Assembly (NCBI GenBank): GCA_903959115.1
Contig: CAJBVU010000322.1
Coordinates: 1-9,555, forward strand
From: an uncultured Bacteroidota bacterium
Lineage (GTDB): Bacteria; Bacteroidota; Bacteroidia; NS11-12g; UBA955
Direction: 5' to 3'
Length of the DNA stretch: 9,555 nt
The position numbers and the translations under genes were made by a program. Under the pieces are notes generated by a model. The model saw nothing but the letters and a program-made list of their open reading frames with translations, ran no database searches and had not been told where the DNA came from. Below, in pieces: positions 1 to 5,163 of the stretch (position 1 is the stretch's first letter; each line of letters opens with the position of its first letter).

Positions 1-47
1 CCTCTGCTTGTAAGGCAGATGCTCTGAACCAGCTGAGCTAAACTCCC
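1..47 (-). tRNA. tRNA-Val (anticodon TAC), 3' part outside window
   Basis: Read on the minus strand from 47 down to 1, this folds as the first 47 nt of a tRNA: acceptor strand GGGAGTT, T8-A9, D stem GCTC/GAGC around a loop containing GG, A26, then the anticodon stem TCTGC/GCAGA enclosing the 7-nt loop CTTACAA. The anticodon is TAC (plus-strand positions 10-12), which reads valine GTA codons. The variable region, T arm and 3' acceptor strand lie beyond the left edge, so the gene is cut by the window and is not a pseudogene on this evidence. Confidence 0.95.
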
Positions 48-73
48 TTTTCTTGATGTGCTAAACGGGACTG

Positions 74-103
74 CAAAATTAGCACAATTATTGAAATTTC
101 AAA
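74..103 (-). promoter_or_regulatory. putative promoter of the tRNA-Val gene
   Basis: On the minus strand TAATTTTG (plus positions 74-81) matches the Bacteroidota -7 consensus TAnnTTTG exactly, and TTTG (100-103) lies 18 nt upstream as a -33 element. Transcription would begin near 67, giving a leader of about 20 nt before the tRNA 5' end at 47. The -33 element overlaps a perfect 12-bp palindrome, TTGAAATTTCAA, at 91-102. The promoter is inferred from motif match and spacing only. Confidence 0.6.
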
Positions 104-232
104 GCAATACGTCTCAAATTAATTAGTTTTTTACACTGGAAATAACTTCCATCAACTATTCGATTGAAAATCAATGATAAAACTCGTTAATTAAACACAG
201 AAAAATCCAACAGAATTTCCTCTACCCTGTTG

Positions 233-240
233 TAAATTTG
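233..240 (+). promoter_or_regulatory. putative -7 promoter element, nitroreductase gene
   Basis: TAAATTTG is an exact match to the Bacteroidota TAnnTTTG -7 element and ends only 5 nt before the ATG at 246. Transcription would start at or within a few bases of the start codon, so the message is probably leaderless or nearly so. No clear TTTG/TTG -33 element is visible at the usual 19-21 nt spacing, which lowers confidence. Confidence 0.5.
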
Positions 241-245
241 CATTA

Positions 246-875
246 ATGTCGATCAATCAACACCTCAACTGGCGCTACGCCACAAAACGCTATAACGGAG
301 AATCAATCCCCGAATCATCTTTGAATGATATCTTAGAATCAATCAGACTCACTCCTACTTCCCTAGGCATCCAGCCATTTCATGTATTTGTAATTGAAAA
401 TAAGGAATTGCGCAATCAATTGAAACCAGCATTGAATAATCAGCCCCAATGCACAGAAGCTTCACATCTTATCGTCTTTGCATCTTGGAAATCCGTAACC
501 GAAACCAAAGTAGACGATTACATGGCCTTAATTGCCGAAACACGTGGTGTTACGATTGAGTCATTGGCTGGCTTTAGATCTATGGTATGGGGCTACTTAT
601 CAAAACAAAGCCCAGAGAACATTGAATTGTGGGCGAGCAAACAAACATACATCGCCTTGGGAACCGCAATGGTTTCTGCCGCAAGTCAACAGGTTGACGC
701 CACACCGATGGAAGGATTTTCAGCGCCCGCGGTCAACGATATTTTAGAGTTGGATAAGTACGATTTACACGCCGCTGTAATTCTTGCAGTGGGTTATAGA
801 GATCAGAATATCGACCCATTGGCATCTGCTAATAAAGTTCGCAGGCCTCTTTACAAATTAATTGAATTCATTTAA
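246..875 (+). CDS. NAD(P)H nitroreductase family protein (NfsB-like flavoprotein)
   Basis: A cytoplasmic FMN enzyme of the nitroreductase superfamily, whose members pass two electrons from NAD(P)H to nitroaromatics, quinones or dihydropteridines. The 209 residues match the usual length of about 210-220. Family landmarks as in E. coli NfsB are visible: N-terminal WRYATKRY (9-16), giving Arg10 and Lys14 for FMN phosphate/ribityl contacts; PTSLGIQPF (37-45), the conserved Ser/Gln-Pro flavin segment; PMEGF (154-158) next to the isoalloxazine; and C-terminal GYRD (183-186) and KVRRP (197-201) with phosphate-binding Lys197 and Arg199. There is no signal peptide or membrane segment. The start at 246 gives the standard N-terminus, and the next in-frame Met is at residue 93. 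The gene stands alone, 63 bp before the regulator. The physiological substrate cannot be told from sequence, and control by the neighbouring regulator is only a possibility. Confidence 0.93.
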   Translation: MSINQHLNWRYATKRYNGESIPESSLNDILESIRLTPTSLGIQPFHVFVIENKELRNQLKPALNNQPQCTEASHLIVFASWKSVTETKVDDYMALIAETRGVTIESLAGFRSMVWGYLSKQSPENIELWASKQTYIALGTAMVSAASQQVDATPMEGFSAPAVNDILELDKYDLHAAVILAVGYRDQNIDPLASANKVRRPLYKLIEFI

Positions 876-890
876 CTCCATAGTTCTTTT

Positions 891-904
891 GCGATAATTA
901 TCGC
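891..904. promoter_or_regulatory. perfect 14-bp palindrome, putative operator of the ArsR-type regulator
   Basis: GCGATAATTATCGC is a perfect inverted repeat with no spacer. It fills most of the gap between a TTTTG at 887-891 and the -7 element at 908-915, so a protein bound there would block RNA polymerase. ArsR-family repressors bind inverted repeats at their own promoters, which makes the gene 35 bp downstream the obvious candidate. A terminator for the upstream gene is less likely, because the longest stem-loop would be 5 bp with an AATT loop and no T-run follows on either strand. Confidence 0.5.
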
Positions 905-907
905 TCC

Positions 908-915
908 TATATTTG
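908..915 (+). promoter_or_regulatory. putative -7 promoter element of the ArsR-type regulator
   Basis: TATATTTG matches TAnnTTTG exactly. Transcription would start near 921, leaving an A-rich leader of about 18 nt without a Shine-Dalgarno sequence, typical of Flavobacteriales. The candidate -33 TTTG at 888-891 is 16 nt upstream, slightly closer than usual. Confidence 0.6.
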
Positions 916-938
916 CATTACGCGATTAAAACAAAAGA

Positions 939-1271
939 ATGGGAATTAAAGGAAAGTTTGAAAACCAATTAACAGAATTGGCTGAAGGTATTAAAGCGAT
1001 GGGGCACCCAGCCCGTATTTTGATATTAAAACATTTATTGGAAAATGGGCCGAGTTCATGTCAAGACATCGTGGATCAACTCCCCTATTCTCAAAGTACC
1101 GTCTCTGGGCATCTACAGAAGCTAAAAGACGGTAAATTGATTAAAATGAAGCCTGTAAAAACCTCTAGCGTTTATACGATCCACTTAGAATCTATCGAAA
1201 TGATTCATAAAGAATTGGCCGATACTTTTAATTTGAAGTTGGAATCAAAAAAGCAGATGTCGCTGTTTTAA
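939..1271 (+). CDS. ArsR/SmtB-family winged helix-turn-helix transcriptional regulator
   Basis: A 110-residue DNA-binding protein, the normal size for ArsR/SmtB repressors. Residues 10-35 (AEGIKAMGHPARILILKHLLENG) carry the family's 'hPxRxxIL' helix. Residues 38-66 form the helix-turn-helix, with recognition helix around QSTVSGHLQKLKDGKLI, and 70-82 form the beta wing. The metal-sensing Cys-x-Cys of ArsR/SmtB is absent: the only Cys is Cys41, at the start of the first HTH helix. The C-terminal helix has His82 and His90 but no obvious metal cluster, so the signal is probably not a classical alpha3N metal. Homodimer binding is inferred from the family. The gene has its own promoter and operator-like palindrome, suggesting autorepression. 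It follows the nitroreductase and converges on the DUF1015 gene, sharing stop-codon bases. Targets are unknown; the nitroreductase or the serine operon are possible. Confidence 0.9.
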   Translation: MGIKGKFENQLTELAEGIKAMGHPARILILKHLLENGPSSCQDIVDQLPYSQSTVSGHLQKLKDGKLIKMKPVKTSSVYTIHLESIEMIHKELADTFNLKLESKKQMSLF

Positions 1272-2482
1272 TCAAACAACTGCGTAATAAATCCTGTCAA
1301 TAATTTGGGCTCCACCCATGTGCTTTTCGGAGGCATTGTCAATCCCTGATCCGCAACCTCCATTACCTGTCCAAAAGAATTAGCGGGTAAAACAAACGCA
1401 AAATCATACATTCCCTGCTCAATCATCAATTTGATTTGAGAAATTGGTGTATCGCCTCGCAAAAAAGCCATACGATCGTCTTTTCCACTATCGTTAATCC
1501 CAAACATTGACGGAAACAACGTAGTTTCAATCCGATTCACTTCTAATTTGCCCACAGCGTCGCAATCAGGGTCACAATCACCCAATCCGACAATATAATC
1601 GCCCTGTCTGCTAATGATTGCCACTGAATTGGGTTCAATGATCGCATTATCCATCAAGTCCGATTTATAAAATGACAAACCTGCCGTTTGCAAGTGCGCT
1701 TCAACGTCCACATCACCCACATTTTTCAATAAACGATGAAAAGACTTGATCAGAAGTTCGTCGCTATCCATAATCAACGACATCACACCTTGCGAATCAG
1801 ACTTTCCAGCATTGAGTAAATACTCACTTACCGCAGCCATGCGATGGTGTCCATCGGCAATATACAATGAATCTAACGTCTCCAATGACGAGATTACACT
1901 AGCGGATTGTTCATCATTCAACTTCCAAAGGGTATGTTCAAAACCTTGCGCGCAAATGGTCTTAGCAACTGGGTTCATCAATTCTAGATGATGCAAACTA
2001 TCTAGTAACACAGTGGGCAATTTGTTCGACAACAAAACGGGCTCCGCAACACTGTTCAAAGCCTCGACATGTTTAGCCAAGCGATGACACTTATTCTCTA
2101 AAACATTTTCATGTTTTTTCACCGATCCACTCAAATAAGACGCGGCAGAAACCGAGACAACCACACCGCGCAAGGGCGTACAACCAGGTTGTTTTTGCTC
2201 GTATAAGTAAATGGCATGGGAATGTTTCTCAATCCTTCCATCCTCGATCAAAGCACATAGATTTTCAGCACTCTGCTGATAAAAAGTATCCGTCCCCTGT
2301 TCGATGCTCGCATCTACATATTGCGGTTTTACCACACGGATAAAGCTATTTGGGTTTTCCTTAGCCAGCGACTCCAAAATAGGCTGAGGCAACTTACCTG
2401 AGCCGTATGTTGGCACCGATTGTTGCATTTCTTCGGACGGAATCAATGAAGAAAATGGAAATACCCGAATCACTTGAATCAA
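1268..2482 (-). CDS. DUF1015 family protein, third gene of the serine operon
   Basis: A 404-residue cytoplasmic protein recognised as DUF1015, a widespread family whose biochemical role I do not know. Family landmarks: N-terminal VFPFSSLIP (7-15), NPNSFIRVVKP (43-53), IYLYEQ (91-96), HE at 124-125, the signature ADGHHRMAAV (209-218), SFHRLLK (247-253) and the closing MPPKSTWVEPKLLTGF (383-398). The DGHHR core resembles the phosphate/nucleotide-binding motif of ParB/sulfiredoxin-like proteins, a group that includes free-serine kinases; that link is inference. A Cys-x3-Cys (303, 307) between acidic residues is a local oddity. The start is uncertain: TTG at 2482 directly abuts the serA stop (TAATTG) and gives the expected N-terminus, while a GTG three codons later (2471-2473) would also fit. 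Co-transcription with serC-serA suggests a role in serine or phosphoserine metabolism. Its stop overlaps that of the convergent regulator. Confidence 0.88.
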   Translation of the reverse strand: MIQVIRVFPFSSLIPSEEMQQSVPTYGSGKLPQPILESLAKENPNSFIRVVKPQYVDASIEQGTDTFYQQSAENLCALIEDGRIEKHSHAIYLYEQKQPGCTPLRGVVVSVSAASYLSGSVKKHENVLENKCHRLAKHVEALNSVAEPVLLSNKLPTVLLDSLHHLELMNPVAKTICAQGFEHTLWKLNDEQSASVISSLETLDSLYIADGHHRMAAVSEYLLNAGKSDSQGVMSLIMDSDELLIKSFHRLLKNVGDVDVEAHLQTAGLSFYKSDLMDNAIIEPNSVAIISRQGDYIVGLGDCDPDCDAVGKLEVNRIETTLFPSMFGINDSGKDDRMAFLRGDTPISQIKLMIEQGMYDFAFVLPANSFGQVMEVADQGLTMPPKSTWVEPKLLTGFITQLFD

Positions 2483-3430
2483 TTATTTAAAAAACGAAGT
2501 AATCCTTTCAGCCAATTCAATCCCTACTCTTTCCTGGGCTTCCTTGGTACTTGCACCAATATGGGGAGATAAACTGCAGTTGGATTGGCTTATCATCAAA
2601 TCGTCGGTTGGTGGTTCATTGACAAAAACATCCACACCGGCCGCAGAAATATGTCCGCTCGACAACGCATCCGCCAGAGCCTGCTCATTGACAACGCCAC
2701 CACGAGCACAGTTGATTAGCACCGACCCTTTTTTCATCATAGCGATGTTTTCAGCATTCATGACCTCTTCGCTACCAGGGGTATGCAAAGTGATACAATC
2801 TGATTGAGATAAAACCGTTTCCAAAGACTGACCCTTAAGTGTAACTTTGAAATTGTTGGCTTTATAGACATTCGACAATGAAACAACCACATCGAACTCT
2901 CTTTGTTTGTAATCATATACCAGGACTTCCATACCTAGTCCGATAGCCATTTTAGCAACCTCTTGACCAATTCTACCGAAACCGATGATGCCCAATTTTT
3001 TGCCCATCAACTCAAAGCCATCAGAATACACTTTTTTCATTTCCTTAAAACCATCGATCCCATGGGTTGGCATTTCGCGGTTGGCTTTGTGCAAGAAACG
3101 AGACAAGGAGAACAAGTGAGCAAAGACCAATTCAGCAACGGAACGACTGCTAGCATTGGGGGTATTAACAACGGGAATGTTTTTTAGTCCGGCTGCTTTG
3201 ATGTCAATATTGTCTAAACCAACACCGGCGCGAGCGATCAATTTCAGGTTTGATGCATTGATGATATTCGCATTGACTTTCGTCGCACTTCTCACGATCA
3301 ACACATCGTATTCATTGATTTTATCGGCCAATTCCTCTTGAGCGATTTTCGTGGTAATCACCTCAAAACCTGCGGCTTCTAAAATTGACTTACCCGCAGC
3401 GTCTATACCGTCGTTTGCTAAAACTCTCAT
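2483..3430 (-). CDS. serA: D-3-phosphoglycerate dehydrogenase, short form
   Basis: Oxidises 3-phosphoglycerate to 3-phosphohydroxypyruvate with NAD+, the first committed step of serine synthesis, in the cytoplasm. The 315 residues contain the D-2-hydroxyacid dehydrogenase fold: an N-terminal substrate segment (RSATKVNANII, RAGVGLDNID), then the Rossmann domain with GFGRIG (150-155). Asp173 after the second strand favours NAD over NADP. The catalytic triad is Arg243 (in CARGG), Glu272 (in NEPP) and His290 (in SPHIGAST). It ends at about residue 315 and so lacks the C-terminal ACT regulatory domain of E. coli SerA, meaning serine feedback through ACT is not expected. Residues about 176-200 form a longer insertion before LETVL than in most SerA proteins, which I associate with Bacteroidota. 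The ATG overlaps the serC stop as ATGA, implying translational coupling. Other 2-hydroxyacid dehydrogenases are excluded mainly by operon context. Confidence 0.95.
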   Translation of the reverse strand: MRVLANDGIDAAGKSILEAAGFEVITTKIAQEELADKINEYDVLIVRSATKVNANIINASNLKLIARAGVGLDNIDIKAAGLKNIPVVNTPNASSRSVAELVFAHLFSLSRFLHKANREMPTHGIDGFKEMKKVYSDGFELMGKKLGIIGFGRIGQEVAKMAIGLGMEVLVYDYKQREFDVVVSLSNVYKANNFKVTLKGQSLETVLSQSDCITLHTPGSEEVMNAENIAMMKKGSVLINCARGGVVNEQALADALSSGHISAAGVDVFVNEPPTDDLMISQSNCSLSPHIGASTKEAQERVGIELAERITSFFK

Positions 3431-4497
3431 GATGCGAAGGTCTCCATTACATTCACCAACGCCTGAACACTTTCCAAAGGCAAAGCATTATACAACGATG
3501 CGCGATATCCGCCAACACTTCTGTGGCCTTTCAAACCAGACAAATTCGCTTCCTTGCAAGCTGAATTGAATTTCTCTTCCAAGCCAATATGTTCTTCATC
3601 AAAAACAAAGCAAACATTCATCTGACTGCGATCTTCAACAGCTGTAGTTCCTTTAAAATAAGGACTATTGTCGATGGCGTTATACAACAAATCCGCCTTC
3701 TCTTGATTGCGTTTTGCCATACCTTCTACTCCACCTGCACTTAACATCCATTCCAAGTTATATTTTGAAACCAAAATTGGGAACACTGGAGGGGTATTAT
3801 ACATACTGTCGTTGTCGGCATGAATTTTATATTTCATCATGGTCGGAATATGTCTGTCGGCCATTTTATCGTACATATCCTTTTTGATAATCACCAAAGT
3901 GACACCCGCAGGGCCCATATTTTTCTGCGCTCCGGCGTAAATCATGGCGAACTTCGACACATCTACGGGCTTAGAGAAAATATCAGAGCTCATATCACAA
4001 ATCAGCGGCGTGTTGCCACAATCAGGATATTGCTTGATCTGTGTGCCAAAAATTGTATTGTTGCTGGTACAATGGAAATAATCGACATCTTGAGGCACTT
4101 GGTAGTCCTTAGGTATAAACGAATAGTTCGATGCTTTGCTCGAGGCAACCACATTTACTTCGCCAAAGCCTTTTGCTTCGATCAAAGCGCGATTTGCCCA
4201 AGTTCCAGTATCTGTGTACGCCGCTTTGGTCTTTAAAAAATTCATTGGGATTTGAAAAAACTGAGTGCTGGCACCTCCTTGAAGAAATAGGACATCGTAA
4301 TCATCGGGCACGCCCAACAATGTTCTTACGAGGCCTGCAGCATCAGCCATTACTTTTTCAAACTCTTTTCCTCTATGGGAAACTTCCAAGATACTCAAAC
4401 CAGTTCCGGCGAAATTCTTGATGTCCTGTATGCTTTTTTCAAAAGCACTCTCCGCCAAAATGGATGGACCGGCAGAGAAATTATGAATCTTTGACAT
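3427..4497 (-). CDS. serC: phosphoserine aminotransferase
   Basis: PLP enzyme that transaminates 3-phosphohydroxypyruvate with glutamate to give O-phosphoserine; the same enzyme usually also serves pyridoxal phosphate synthesis. The 356 residues match the family length. Visible landmarks: NFSAGPS (6-12) at the N-terminus, SHRGKEF (40-46) with substrate-binding Arg42, GGAST (74-78) for the PLP phosphate, W100, CDMSSD (167-172) with Asp168 contacting the pyridine nitrogen, and AGAQKNMGPAG (188-198) with Lys192 as the Schiff-base lysine. The C-terminal GHRSVGGYRASLYNA is also diagnostic. It is the first gene of the serC-serA-DUF1015 operon. The start at 4497 follows a putative promoter by a leader of about a dozen bases. 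The ATGA overlap with serA ties expression of the two sequential enzymes together. Nothing appears damaged. Confidence 0.97.
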   Translation of the reverse strand: MSKIHNFSAGPSILAESAFEKSIQDIKNFAGTGLSILEVSHRGKEFEKVMADAAGLVRTLLGVPDDYDVLFLQGGASTQFFQIPMNFLKTKAAYTDTGTWANRALIEAKGFGEVNVVASSKASNYSFIPKDYQVPQDVDYFHCTSNNTIFGTQIKQYPDCGNTPLICDMSSDIFSKPVDVSKFAMIYAGAQKNMGPAGVTLVIIKKDMYDKMADRHIPTMMKYKIHADNDSMYNTPPVFPILVSKYNLEWMLSAGGVEGMAKRNQEKADLLYNAIDNSPYFKGTTAVEDRSQMNVCFVFDEEHIGLEEKFNSACKEANLSGLKGHRSVGGYRASLYNALPLESVQALVNVMETFAS

Positions 4498-4515
4498 AGT
4501 GTGTCTAAACAGTTA

Positions 4516-4535
4516 CAATTTTACGCGTATAATTG
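4516..4535. promoter_or_regulatory. near-perfect 20-bp palindrome joining two divergent -7 elements
   Basis: CAATTTTACGCGTATAATTG equals its own reverse complement at 18 of 20 positions; the only broken pair is T6 against T15. The centre TACGCGTA is fully symmetric. Its left arm is the minus-strand -7 element for serC, and its right arm, TATAATTG (4528-4535), is a one-mismatch plus-strand -7 element for the secreted-protein gene at 4551. No -33 element is evident for the plus direction. It could be a bidirectional promoter core, an operator, or both. Confidence 0.45.
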
Positions 4536-4546
4536 CGGGGAAACAA
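4516..4546 (-). promoter_or_regulatory. putative promoter of the serC-serA-DUF1015 operon
   Basis: On the minus strand TAAAATTG (plus positions 4516-4523) matches the TAnnTTTG -7 element with one mismatch. A TTG (plus positions 4544-4546) lies exactly 20 nt upstream, the standard spacing to a -33 element. Transcription would begin near 4509, about a dozen nt before the serC ATG. Confidence 0.55.
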
Positions 4547-4550
4547 GTAA

Positions 4551-5147
4551 ATGACATTGTCAAACCATAAAGGAATCATACTATTTATCCTATTTCTTTC
4601 CACCGTATGCTGCTACGGCCAGTATGATGGATTGGAGGGCGATACAAAGAAGAAACCCACTCCTGATAGGATAACAGACTCAAACCAAACGAGCCGAGAC
4701 ACACAACTCGTTGATGACTACCAATTTTCTTCGTCGTTTAAAGACAAAATCGAACCATACAAAGCCATTGAATTCATGACCAATGGAAGCAATAACAACT
4801 TCTACCTCTCATTGGATCCACAGGCAGGATATTGGTGGAATCAAAGAATATTGTTGGGCGGGGGCGTACATGCTGGCCTAGCATACAACCACACGAGTTT
4901 TGGGGGATTTGGATTTGCTCGATTGACGTTAAACAATATCTTTATCCAAGGGGAATACCGGCATCTAAATACCAACATCCAAAATACGTTGGATCGACAA
5001 TGGATTGGATCTCCTATTTTTTGCTTAGGTTATTCATCAAGCATAGATATGTCGAGCTGGGTTTCAATTGGCCTCTCAACCAACGGAGCTTATTCAGAAA
5101 ACATGCCTTTCGGCGCTTTTATCTACCGATTTGGATATAGATTCTAA
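4551..5147 (+). CDS. putative secreted or outer-membrane beta-barrel-like protein, unknown function
   Basis: I do not recognise a named family. The 198-residue product starts with a short polar segment containing Lys7, then a hydrophobic core (9-19) ending VCCYGQ (19-24). Signal peptidase I cleavage before Gln24 fits; neither Cys20 nor Cys21 has a proper lipobox. A charged, probably disordered linker (about 27-55) follows. From about residue 84 the sequence alternates polar and hydrophobic residues, rich in Gly, Tyr, Phe and Trp, as amphipathic strands: FYLSLDPQAGYWW, GGGVHAGLAYN, GGFGFARLTLN, NIFIQGEYRHLN, SWVSIGLSTNG, FGAFIYRFGYRF. The C-terminal Phe after alternating aromatics resembles the end signal of outer-membrane barrels. 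A small barrel of about 6-8 strands is an inference. It is divergent from serC and ends 9 bp from the nuoN stop. The start gives a complete signal peptide. Confidence 0.75.
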   Translation: MTLSNHKGIILFILFLSTVCCYGQYDGLEGDTKKKPTPDRITDSNQTSRDTQLVDDYQFSSSFKDKIEPYKAIEFMTNGSNNNFYLSLDPQAGYWWNQRILLGGGVHAGLAYNHTSFGGFGFARLTLNNIFIQGEYRHLNTNIQNTLDRQWIGSPIFCLGYSSSIDMSSWVSIGLSTNGAYSENMPFGAFIYRFGYRF

Positions 5148-5163
5148 TTCAGAAATTTAGAAT
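5141..5163. repeat. inverted repeat spanning the convergent stop codons
   Basis: ATTCTAA (5141-5147) and TTAGAAT (5157-5163) are perfect 7-bp inverted repeats around a 9-nt loop. Each arm contains one of the two convergent TAA stops, for the secreted-protein gene and for nuoN. An AT-rich 7-bp stem with no T-run is weak as an intrinsic terminator; it may act as a modest bidirectional 3' hairpin or be partly a by-product of symmetric stop codons. Confidence 0.3.

Noticed and set aside
163..175. Inverted repeat ATTGA-AAA-TCAAT upstream of the nitroreductase
   Set aside because: Five-base arms in AT-rich DNA, about 57 bp from the -7 element and unlike the 891-904 palindrome; too weak to call as an operator.
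876..907. Palindrome after the nitroreductase gene as an intrinsic terminator
   Set aside because: The hairpin would have only five base pairs with an AATT loop, no T-run follows it on either strand, and it lies just upstream of an exact -7 element, which fits an operator better.
3820..4236. Plus-strand open frame of 138 codons antisense to serC
   Set aside because: It lies wholly opposite a highly conserved enzyme gene, has no promoter or family features, and its length is explained by the codon constraints of serC.
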